Shown piece after piece: positions 36,993 to 49,100 of a stretch of DNA of 64,000 nucleotides. The first letter of the stretch is position 1. The number at the start of each line of letters is the position of its first letter. Position numbers and translations under genes: made by a program. Where the stretch lies: assembly GCA_964035795.1 (NCBI GenBank), contig OZ038326.1, positions 2,390,916-2,454,915 on the forward strand, written 5' to 3'. Below the pieces are notes generated by a model. It ran no database searches. It was not told where the DNA came from and worked only from the letters and a program-made list of their open reading frames with translations. Source of the DNA: Pterobdella sp. o SKG-2022 (Eukaryota; Annelida; Clitellata; Hirudinida; Piscicolidae).

Positions 36993-39640
36993 CCGAGTTC
37001 TGAGAAATACATTTTTATAAATATTTTGCGAGTTTTTCGTTTTAAGTCCTAATTTTTGCCTTTTGTTGTTGAATTTGTGCTTGTAATTTTAGACGAAGTT
37101 ATTTTTTTTTCAATTTTAAAATTTTCTGTTCGTGTAAATATTTCAGAGTTTTTATCATCTTTTAAGCTATCTCAATAGTTAAGTTGTTTGAACTAGGTGT
37201 AAATACATCTCTAACTGCAAATTTTTTTAAATAAATTTTAGGTGTTTTTGGCCGGTAAGTTTTTATGACTAAAAGAGTCGAATTATAAAACTTTTTATCG
37301 CTGAGAAGCAACTTTTTTGAGCCATCTATCTTTTTCTTGACTTTTATCACTAGATCCATATTGAAAAATTCAAATAACTTTCAATAAAAAACGAAAAGTG
37401 CTTCTAGCCAATGAATTGCTGAAAGTTTTCGCTAGGAAAATAGCATGCGGTTGGTAAAAGATTTTGAACTTAACGAGAATATAAGTCTATTTAAGGTTTC
37501 CAAATAACTTTTCTTTATGTAAAAAATTTTCTAGAAATGTGGTTTTACTTGAAATAATTTGCTGAAATGACCCAAAAAATTTTTCAAGCATTTCACTGGA
37601 AAGTATTTCAATATTTTATGGAAATTCGATGAAACATTTTCAAAAGTGTTTTTCTAATTTTCAATGATTTCTCCCAGTTTTTGAATTCAAATAATTTATT
37701 TTAACTAAAGAATTGAATTTAAAACATTTTTGCATTGAGAAACACGTTAAATAGAATTGAATTGAAAAACTAGTTTTTTTGAAATCTTTAAATTGGAAAA
37801 TGTATAAAAGCGTGCATTGAATAAAAAAATTAAATTTATTTTGAGTTTGAAAATCTTTTAATCTTTCAGTAAGGACTATTTCAGTATCAATGCCCCCAAA
37901 CGCTAGATTGAGAATCACAAAAATTTGAAAAAAAAAAACTGGTTAAATTAGAAAGTTTTTAAAAAATATGGAGAAAAAAATAAAAAACTTCGATTTTTAA
38001 TTGAATTCTCTTCAACTTGCCACACAAAAAATTTAATTTGATCGAAAGAATGTGGCTCGAAAACAAAACCCATAGCACTTCCAAAATTAAAGTAAAAAAA
38101 AATAAGAATAAATCATATTTTATATATATAAAATATAATTTTTCCAATAATTAATCAAAAATAAAACAAGAATTCTACAAATAATAGTCTTCAAATAATT
38201 TCACCGTAATAAGCGTAAATACCTTCACTAAACTGAAATTGTTTTTAGTTAAATAACCCAATCTTTGAAGCGCCTTTGAAACGAATTTGTCTGTGAATTG
38301 CACTCTATAAAAATCTAAATAACAATAATAATACTCTCATAGTAAAGTTTAAAACCAGAATGAATAATGAATGGGTGCAATGAAATGTAATAGAACAGAG
38401 AATAAATTTTTATTGATGGCCACATCAAAAGAGACTTCAAGGTTGGATTTTATATGTGTAAGATGACCCATAGTTTTTTTTTGGGTTTACTCATGATGAT
38501 GCTTGAAAAAGTTTTAAATTTGATAAATTAGATATTAATCAGAGATGTTTCGTGTGGTTGTCAGATTTTGATGTGTAATTAAAATTTTGTATTTAGAGAA
38601 TTAGATATGATTATCAATTTTTTTTGCTTTAAAATATTCAACAATTTTTAAAGATTCAATTCGCATTTGGTTGAGATTACTCTTGAAGATTGCGTTTTTC
38701 ATTCTAGTATTCCAAACATTTGCACTTGAGAAGCTGGAGAATAAAATGAATTCTTAACATTGAAATTCCTTTAAACGTCTATTAACCTCTTCTGCGATTT
38801 GCATGAAATAATTACTTTTCAAAAAATTAAATACGTGCTATTAAAATAGAAATATCGTTGAAAAAGTGTTTTAGAAAAATTTTATAAAAAAAAAAATTTT
38901 CAAATGTTTTTTTCTTCTATTCAAAGCACTTGAGTACAGACGTGTGAGGAATGTTTCCACCAACACCCGTTTTGATTTATCCTTGTTAAATAAAAACGAA
39001 GAATAAAATCAAAATTTATCTTTAGCCCATCAAAATTTTCAGCTTTTTTCAGTTATTTCATAAAGCACTTTCCATTTTGGTTTTGTTCAAAGATTTCTAA
39101 TCTTGAGCACCGCGTCATTCTTGACAATTTTTCTAATCTTTGTTAATACAATTTTTATTAATTGAAAATAACATCGGGTTATGCTTGAGAAATTTATAAA
39201 AAGTTATTCAGTCTTGGCCAAGATCATCCGAGATGCAATATCGCTAAGATTATCTATCTATGTTTGATTATTCTTTGGAGACATTGAAGGTGATTTCATT
39301 AATATTCTATTTGCCTTGTCATCTTTTGCTTGCACCAGAAGCCATTTTGAATATCACTTTTGGTGAATTTTTTTTATAAAGCCTTTAAAAATCTCTATTG
39401 TTTGAAACGACATTTTTTTGTTAAACAAACAAATTAATTAATTATACTAAAAAAATGAATTTATTTTTTAAATTAGTGTAATTTTATAAATAAAAGGTAT
39501 TAAAATAGTGTTAAAACTCGCAGGTTTGCATTCTAGCATCTCAAACATCATATGGCTAATTATACAGTTTGTAGAGGGTCAATTGAATAAATTCAACAAC
39601 ACCAGGCAAAATAAAAACTTTCCACGAAATCTAAACAAAA

Positions 39641-42600
39641 ATGTGTTTTCGCAATGAAAGATCAAACAAAAAATCTCTTCTTTTAATGGTTTTTTTAATG
39701 TCCCTTTTCTCATGTCATGTACGGAGCACAAAAAGCGTTAAAATTGAAAATTCTCAAAATTTGAAAATTTTTGAAAATTTGCAAAAGCTTAAAACAAATG
39801 GGAAAATTCATAGGAGTGAAAATGAACCAAATTTTGGTAAAATTGATAGGAACAACATGCGAAAAAATATTTTAATGCTTATTGGCCGCAATAACAATCA
39901 CTATAAACATGCTTCTAGTTCTGAAAACGTCCTCCTGAATCGTACATTGTCAGACCTTTCGCATTTTCCAAACTACAGTTTTTTTGAAATCAAAAAAAAT
40001 AACAAAAATAATGATTTAAAAACAAGAAAAAAGCAACTTTTGACGCTTCAAAACAAAATTAAACGAAGCTATAATATCGTAAAAGCGAAAGGAAACTTTG
40101 ATATTTACAACGGAAATTACAACCACGTTTATGTCACTCAGCCTGACGAGTTGAACTCGAACAAAGAACCGCCAAAAGTAAGTTACAAAGTTCAAGAAGA
40201 GTTCACTCCAGTGGGAGCCCAAGTTGGTAACCTGTCGAAGTTTGATTTCTCAGGGAGACAAGGTCATTCAAATGAACATCAAATCATTTCGTACGTTAAT
40301 TTAAAGCAGAAGAATATAAAAGATTCGTGGCGTTATCAACTTTTAGCAGAGAAGCCTCCAGACCTTTTTGAAGTAAATCCTTTCACTGGAGTTATAAGCA
40401 CTAAAAAAAATTTAGATAGAGAATCTATTAAAGGGTGTCGAGGAAATAAATTTTGTGAGGTTGTTCTGGTGGTTGGTTTGTATGGGGTGGAAACCATTCA
40501 GATGATTAAAGTTTCCATCGAAATTCTTGATATCAATGACAACCGACCTTACTTTAAACAACAAAAAGTGTATTTGAATATAAGCGAATCATCTGCTCTC
40601 AATAACACTTACCTCCTTCCATCCGCCATTGATTTGGACTCCCCTGTCAATGGTGTCAGCAGTTACACTCTTCTCGATTCTAGCAATACGTTTTCTCTGC
40701 AGCAGAATAAACACAAGATCTCTTTCAAAAATTTTGAAGTAAGACTTTTGCTTAAAAAGAAATTAGATCGAGAGTCAATCCCCAGTTATTTCATCAGCCT
40801 CAAAGCTTCCGACCCTTCTCCAGTCATCCTCCCCTCTTTCTCCTACTTCTCTGATTCACAAAAACAACGCCACAATCAACTTTCCCCTCCTTCTAACACG
40901 ATCGATATTGAAATTTCCGTTTTAGATTCCAACGACAATAGACCGAGGTTTTTTAATGAACCATATGAAAAGAGCGTGCCAGAAGGATTGAAACTGCACA
41001 CGAAATTGCTGAAAGTGGAAGCTGCGGATGCCGATCACGGCGCTAATGGCCATGTCACATTCAGTTTCTCAAGACAAACTAATTCACTGCACGGTAATTT
41101 TTTTGCTATCGATTCTGAAAATGGAGAAATATCGCTGAAAGGAAATTTAGATTATGAAAAAACCCAAAAACACCAACTGGTTGTCATTGCAAAAGATCAC
41201 GGGAAAAATTTCTTAACAGCCGAAACCGTTGTCTTGGTGAAAGTGATTGATGAAAACGATAACGTGCCATCAATAAAAATACATACTGCCAATGTTGGTG
41301 ACATTAGAGGTTCTGCTAATGAATACAGTGATGAATCAGATAATCTCATTTTCAAAGCAAACACACCTTGGGAAAATATTGGCGCAAAAAACTTTCAAAA
41401 AGGAAAAAACTTCACAAATTATGAAACAAACGACTTGAACAATCAAAAGAAAATTTATCGCGACTGGTTCGTTAACCACACAGGCCAGGCAATCTCATTT
41501 GAAAGGTTGATTGCACGACGAACGGAAGTTTTTGAAGACGCCGTACTGTTTACTTTTGCGGCCCATGTGCATGTAAACGATCCTGATGCCGGATTCAACG
41601 GAGAAACTAACTGCTCTCTAGTGCAACTTGACGCCTCACAAACCCTACCTCTATCTCTTGAGCAATTTGCAATGTTGCAATCTAAACCTTCTTCGGGAAA
41701 TCATCTGCGAATTGTGAAGCAGAACCGTCACGAGTATCATGTTGAGACAGCGACCTTGTTCGATCGAGAAAAAAACGCGCAATATACGACAATAATTACA
41801 TGCCAAGATTTAGGAACCCCTCCAAAATATTCTCAACAGGTTTTGATTGTGGATGTTTTGGATGTTAATGACTGTGTTCCTACCTTTGAGAAACAACATT
41901 ACAATGCAACCATGCTCGAAAACAATTCAATCAACTCTTCAGTTCTCTATATAAAAGCTTTTGATAACGACATAGGCAACAATTCTCTTTTAAAGTACTC
42001 TTTTTTTAAAGAAGCTTCTGGGTTTTTTCACATCAATGAACAAACTGGTTCAATAACGGCTATAAAATCAATAGACAGAGAACGTTTTAAAAGCTTCAGG
42101 TTCACCGTCCTAGCAGAAGACCAAGGAACGCCCGCATTGACGGGGAGTTGTTTTCTGGAAATCCATATCAAAGACACAAACGATCAAGCCCCCAAGTTCA
42201 CACAAAGTCATTATTATTTCAATGTAACTGAAAATAATCCCGAAGGAGTGGCTATTGGTTATGTTGTTGCCAGCGATAACGACTCCGATGCGTTTAACTC
42301 GTTTGCCTTTTCGTTCTTGGTGCCCCCTACTTTAAATCAGCATTACGCTGCTAAACTCCAAAATAAGGGATATTTCAAAAAGTTTGAAAACCAAAACAAG
42401 GATGATGAACTTGAGAGGTTCATAACAAAAAATAACGAGAAGATTATTAAAAAACAATTGTCACATAATATGACTAAAAGTAACAGACATTCTCTTATAA
42501 GACCTAATGCAATCTTTAAAAAATACACACGCTTTGTGAAGAGATCTTATTTTAAAAATGACAAAAATGTCAAGGGATTAAAATACTTCCAAAAAAGTAG

Positions 42601-43137
42601 AATTAATCGAAGAAGTTTTAAAAAAAGACAAAGATACCAGCCAGCGAAAAGAGAGAAAACTGAAAAAAAATACCAACGTAAAAATAAAAATTATGAAGGT
42701 GAAAAGTATGATACAAAAAAATTAAGAATGAAAAATCTATTGATAAGAAACAAAGAAGGTTTGCTTCGAAACCGCCCCCTGCATGCAAGTCAAAAAACGC
42801 ATGCTCCAACCAGAAAATATAATAAACTTTTAAGCAAATTTCAACGCTTTTGTTATTTTGATAATAAAATTTGCAAAGGCAATGATAAAATTAAGAACAA
42901 CACAAACAACTACGACACAAAGCGTCTGGAATCGTGTTATGGCAACATGCAACACCACGCACAGAATAAAATCAACTTACGAAGAATTCTTCGTAGAAGT
43001 AAAAACATCAAAAATTTTCGTACCCCACGTTTTGCCTCTCCACACTCAAACAACTTTTCAAAAAACATTGACAGCAGCAACTCACTTAATCCAATCTCTT
43101 TGAATCCTTTCAGCGGCTTTCTTACTTTGAAATACAG
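39641..43137 (+). CDS. Protocadherin exon 1: signal peptide, EC1-EC5, first part of EC6 with basic insertion
   Basis: This exon holds most of the ectodomain. Approximate repeat ends by residue: EC1 297-303, EC2 430, EC3 540, EC4 745, EC5 850. EC4 starts late because some 60 unconserved residues precede it. EC6 opens at YYFNVTENNPEGVAIGYV, and after FSFLVPP is interrupted by about 250 residues very rich in K, R and N before SGFLTLKY resumes the fold. The donor TACAG/GTTGGA at 43137 is chosen because it joins LTLKY to S-MDREEQAEISF of the next exon, restoring the conserved DRE strand. Reading on would stop at 43178-43180. Confidence 0.9.
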
Positions 43138-46100
43138 GTTGGAAAATAGTCTTGAAATTTTTAATTCCACTTCACAATGATGTTTTTTTACCAATTATTT
43201 TTCATGATTTTTATTTCAAATAGAATTTTTCAATGAAATATTATTTAAAATAAAATAATTCTGAAAGTAAAAAAAAGAATGAATCTTAATAAAAATGCGA
43301 AAAAACTTCACGGTGAAACGAAAAAATTTCACAAAAAAATCACTCGATGATTAACATAAAACTCAAATAAAAATCATTTTTTATAGCATGGACAGAGAAG
43401 AACAGGCCGAAATAAGCTTTGTAGTGTGGGTTTATGATGTGGCAGACTCAAGCCTGGGTGATACTGCCACAGTGACAGTTTCCATACAAGACCTTAATGA
43501 CAACCCTCCCGATATAATTTTTCCTGTGAGTTTTTCAGCTAAAATTTGTTAGATTTTGTAGGTTTTGATTGAATTTATATGTCTAATTTTGTAACTTTAA
43601 AACTAACTCGACTTTTTGTGTGTTTTTTGCCGTATATTTCTGAATTCTACACATATTTAAAACTTAAACAGTTTTTTGGAACACACGCAATTTTTTAAAT
43701 TAAAAAAAAATAATGTAAGATCCATTTTTGAAAGTTTCAAACAATTTATAAATAAACTTTAAAAAGTTATATTTACACCAGAGTAATTTTTAAATTAGTC
43801 ATTTTTATAATTTCAAATGTCATTATAAAACCACTTGAATGGCAGAAAAGTGAAAGTCAAGTTGCAACCACCAACATCCCATCATTGTCTCTCCAAAACG
43901 ATTTTTCTTGGTGCTTGGAACAAAGCAACCCCGAAAACACTGCTCTGGTGTCATCCCACATTCCTCATGCCAGTGCTGTCACTCAAGTGAGAGCCCACGA
44001 TCCTGATAGTGGAATGAATGCAAAGTTGTCCTACCATTTTAATTCCATCCCCATCTTTTACAGCCCATCTGAGAAAATAAGCGACAAAAAAGCAGGCAAT
44101 GAAAATAACAAAACGAATGTTAAAAACGACAATATAAGTCAAATTGCAAAAAAAAGGGGCCATAAAACAACGGTAGACATAGAAACTGCGATTCGCTCGA
44201 AAGCCCCCACCCAACACGATGCAGCTCAGTTCCAGTCACTAGACACAGAAAGCAAAGAAACATTTTTTTTGAATTCTTCTACAGGCATTATTACAGTTTT
44301 TGAGTCCTTAAAAAACATAGAATTCGCTTGTGTGGTCATGGATGTGGTGGTGCGTGATCACGGATTACCTCATCTTAACTCTACTTCTCGACTTTTTCTA
44401 CACATCAATCAATCTTTGCCTTTCATACCAATTTTCGATCTAACAAAAGCAAAAATAGATGAAGACCAGAGTGGATTTTTCACTAATAACGTTGTGTTTT
44501 TTTCTAACCATATGTTGTTATTGTTAGCTGCAGTAGGTAGTGTTTGTGTGGTGTGTTTCTGTTTGTTCGTCGCCATCATTGTAGTTTTGAGAAAGAAAGA
44601 GAGTGAACGCAAAAACAGAAAATATAACTGCAGAGTGGAAGCATTGAGAATTTTGACAACACACAATAGTCATGATGCTTCAAACAACAATAGTGAGGAT
44701 GACAAAAATGCTTGTTGTAATGAAGTCTTAAGCGATTTAGATGTTGAAACAGAACACGAAAAAAGTAAAATTCATAACGAAAATGAAAAAGAAATTCTAG
44801 GAAAAAAAAGTTTTCAGTCGACATTTTTAAATTCTTCAGAACATCAAATGCAACAAGAAATGCCACCAGAGCTAAGCACGCCAACACTAAAACATTACAA
44901 CAATAATCAACAGAACAAATCGATCTTAGATTCAACACAAAAGCAACAATCCTTACACGTCTACCCCCTAAGATACTACCAACAACAACAATTATCGCAG
45001 CTACCATCTTCGTTGTCATCTTCATCCTCTTCTTCATTTCGCACTAATCTTCAAGTAAGCTTCCTTCTTAACTTGCCTATATGTTGTTTTGTGCTTTAAA
45101 TCAAATTAAAATCTTCTTTGATTTTCAAGTCTCTGAGTTTTAAAGAGCCATTCTTTAACCAGAAAATAATTTTTTTTAAATGTTTCATTTTGATTTTGTA
45201 ATAAAAGATTAGAGCATTAACTTTTAAATTTATCCTCGAGATTTCTTTAAGTATTCAATTATCTCGAATTCTGAAGGTATCAATAAAATTTGATTTAATT
45301 TTATTAAAAAAATATCCTTGAACCTAAAAATAGAAATTTTGATTATAAATTGATAATCAAAGGGCTTTTTAAGATATATTTTTTTCTATGAAAATCTTTC
45401 ACCAACCACGCAAACTTTTCAATAATTCCACTCGAAATTTCCAGGTTAATTCTAATCAAAAAAATTTTACCGATTCGAAAAATTTTTTCAATTGCTCGCT
45501 AAATCTTTCAAAAAGCTAAAATATAGTTTTCACGTGGCAAAGAGCGATAAAAGCATGAAACTGAAAACAAGTCACTTCAACGTCAATGAATCAAAACACA
45601 TTTATAGATAGAAGTTACCGTAAGAAGTTTATTTAAAACTTACATGCCTTTTGAACTAGCAGTATAGCAAAATAATTTAATGCCTTTAAGCTTTTCACAA
45701 AAAAGTTGCCCACAGTAATTTATAAGCGATTTTGCAAACTAAAAACACTGCAAAAAAGTTAATTCGTTAAATTATTCTCAAGTCAAAATAAAACTTTGTA
45801 CCATTTGTAAACAGTGAATGCAGCGCTACACAAATTGAAGCACTTTATAAGGGTACCATGTATAAATCTGAAAGTGTATTAGATTATAAAAATAACTGAA
45901 TTAGAGCCTATGATAAGAAGAAACTTTTTACGCTTGGATGAAGACTTATTTTTGTTGAACATGCGAGCATAACTAATCTATAAACCTTGCTATAGCCAAT
46001 ATAAATTTATAAAGCGCTTTTGAAGCTTTTGATACAAATTGCAGTTTGTGGCAAAAGCATTTTTTATGAAAAAAGTTAAAAACTAAAAGCGAACCCAACA

Positions 46101-49100
46101 GCCTAGTGTTTAAAAGTGAACTAGAGTTTAACCTTCATAAACACTTTCCACAAATTTTTTTACCAAACACTGGCTGAAAGCTTAAAATTTTTATGAACAA
46201 CTTCATCAAGGTTATGCTCTATGTAAAAGATTATTTTTCAAAGTAGAAAAAATTTAATACTGAATTATAGAGAAAAATTGCCAAAGGCAAAAGCAATAAA
46301 GGCAGTAGAGGTCCAAGGAATCGAACCCTTGCCCCCAGATTACAACTCTAAAAAATATGACGTGATGAGCTTTATGTGAATATTTATATAAAACCCAAAT
46401 AAATTAGTCTGTTAATGATTAAACGAAAAACTCATAGAATTTTTATTAACTAAATCTAATTTCAAACTTGAAATATCTTTCCTATTATACATATAAAAAA
46501 AGAACCCAATTAGAATTGAATTAAATTTTTATTATTATAATATTTTGACTTTATTTCTTTGCAACTAATAAATCAAAGGACATTATATATATAGAATGAA
46601 ATTTTGTCAGTTTAACTTCTAATCTTTTCAAAGATTTTCTATTGGCTGTCATTTACATAAGCCGTATTTATCTCTCCAAGGTATTTTTGTATCTATTTTT
46701 ATCAATTTACAATTTTAAGTTTATTTTCAATTTGATTTTAAATTTTTTTTGTTTTTTTTCTTTTTTTTTACAGCGTTCCAGACCTTGATGTGAATAAAAG
46801 ATTTACATCAAAAGTTAGTTTCCATAGACCATAAATACATTTGAAAATTTTTTTTTCTGTTTTATTAATTAAGAAACAATAAATATCAAAATGCTTAAAA
46901 GTGAAAAAAGATCAAAAAACTTAAAAATCAAAACTGACGTCATAAATTTTAATTCTATAAAAATTTTCAAACAAAAGTTCATTTCAGATTTAAAGTCTTA
47001 ATTTTTTTGTCGAATAAAAATGTTTGAGTCAGCACCTAACCTCAGATCTTGAGGACTCTATATAATAATTAACTACATAAAACGAAAAAAAGTTTTTTCC
47101 AAAAAATACCCTAACTATTATTATGATTTTTTTGTTTACTTTATTGAATAACTGAAAAGTTTGTTTAAAATTTTAAATAGAGTTTTAAAATTGTAATAAA
47201 AAAAATTTAAAAAACCAACTGAAATTTTACATTCAAAGTAATTTTCTAAAAATTATTTTTCAAAGGTTTCCAATTACCGAGACTATAAACAAAGACAATA
47301 TTTTAACGAATCATGGCACGTCATCTAATATATAATCTACCCCTCTTGATATTTTTGTTCTCTTTCTAACTTCTCCAACCCGAAAATGGGTACTTTGGGT
47401 CCAAATTACCGAATAATAAAACGAATTACCCTGATTTAAAACTTATAAAACCAAATAAAAGATAGCAACAGTCTAGTTTGATACCGATAATTTATACTTT
47501 TCTCGTTAAGATAACTGTTGAACATTTTTTACACATTTCAGAGAAATTGTGTTCTTTCTATTCAACCTTTCTTTCACTTAACTCTTCTTTTATAAGTTTC
47601 CTCTACTAAGCACGTTCCCATATTTTTTTTACAGAAAAGCAAATTTTTCAAGTTTAAAAAAAAATTGTTTAGCCAAATTCTCTACGGTAACATTGTTATC
47701 CTGTTTGGTGAATAGCGAACCTATAATGAAACTATCACATATATCAATATAGCAATGATTGCATGCACACAAGCTCTCTATAAAGCATTACAAAAATGCC
47801 TTTCTTTGCCATAAATCTCTTTTCTCTCGATTCAGTTACACTAGCCTTGCCGCCAGACTTTTAATCAAAATCACTGCAATCTTTCTATATGGATCCACGT
47901 ATTTGTGCATCTTAACATGCTTTCGTCATACTTACATATGTCTTTTATTAATTCAAGTGTGAACGTTTCAAAAGAAATAAAAGAAAAGCTTCATTATTTA
48001 ATAGTGCTAGGAGGTGTGACGATGATTTACAGATGATGTTATTGAAGAAAGTTATAAAGCTTCCACCGAGCCACCTTCATACACATACTGAACTGACTTC
48101 AGCTCTATCTCACAATTTATTCTCTTATTAATCATGCAAATGTCTTTATTTAGTGCTCCTTTTATCAAAGCTCTTTTGGTGTTTTTATCCTTTTGAGTCA
48201 TCATTACAAGAAGTCTTAAATCGTTTGATAGTGGATAAATTGCGATTATTATAATTGTTATTGTGAGCATTAATAATTTTTACAGAAAGAATGCCATTAC
48301 ATGAGTGATTGAATTAATTTTCTCTCTGAATTGTTCATCGCCAATATTTCAGCTGCCTCTATAAAGCCAAAAATGCTAATAACGCCACAAAGAAACTAAT
48401 TATTTTTGAAGCTTGCAACGTGTTTTGCCTTAGAATAAGCCTTTTGCAGCATTTAAAAGTTTTTAAATAGTAAAATAAATGTAAAACAAGCTAGGGACTC
48501 AATTTAATGTTCTTTTTGTGCGGGTAGGGCGTGTTTTGTCATGTTTTTAAGCCGATCACATAGAATACAATATAAGTTCAAACGAAATCTGAAAATGATT
48601 GTGAAAAAAATCTAGTCAACTGAGTTTTAGCATAATTAAATTTAATTAAGTTTTTATAGATACTCTAAAAACACCGATGTTTGTTGGAGGCAACTTCCAA
48701 ATTGTTTTCTTATAGTAATATATTTAACTTTTGGATGTGTTTTTCTTTTATAATCGTTTTTTACAGTCTTTTTACGTTTTTTTGGCTTTAATATCTTTTC
48801 TTTTATTGGAACATACATTCTTCATGAATAGTCTTGGTCGATTTAAAGAAATTTATCTTTTCGAACCATTCAATTTCATTATAGTTTAAACGTCATATGT
48901 ATTTTTAAAAACTTTGTCTTCTATTTGTTAGCAGTAAAATAACTCTCAAAAACTAAAAATTTTCCAACGAATTCATATATTTTTTTTAATCTCCTCTTCT
49001 TATTCATCTTTTTTTCAAAACAGTGCATTTTGTAGCTATAAAATATATTTCAAAATCCTGATAGTTACCAAAATCTTTATGTAAAATTATTACAACCTTT

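Larger units (their letters stand above)
8542..39640. other. Gene-poor A+T-rich region of about 31 kb
   Basis: No gene can be supported here. Short open frames are hydrophobic or lysine/asparagine-rich, as expected by chance in A+T-rich DNA. What can be listed is entered separately: one SINE (19791), a 40-bp tandem duplication (19448), a 17-bp tandem repeat (14478), degenerate tetranucleotide tracts (17680, 23370), a short AT dinucleotide run near 26540-26560, a possible micro-exon (17186), and coding-like or GC-raised islands at 21885, 26655 and 36786. Degenerate AAT/ATT-rich tracts occur near 10150-10260, 10905-11000 and 13015-13075. The right end must contain the protocadherin promoter and may hold upstream noncoding exons. 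Confidence 0.5.

Noticed and set aside
43138..43180. Protocadherin exon 1 ending at the in-frame stop (a truncated 1179-residue protein)
   Set aside because: The donor at 43137 joins in phase to 43387 and restores the conserved end of EC6; read-through would end mid-domain.
40016..45037. Several minus-strand frames of 60-150 codons across the protocadherin exons
   Set aside because: Shadows of the plus-strand coding sequence.
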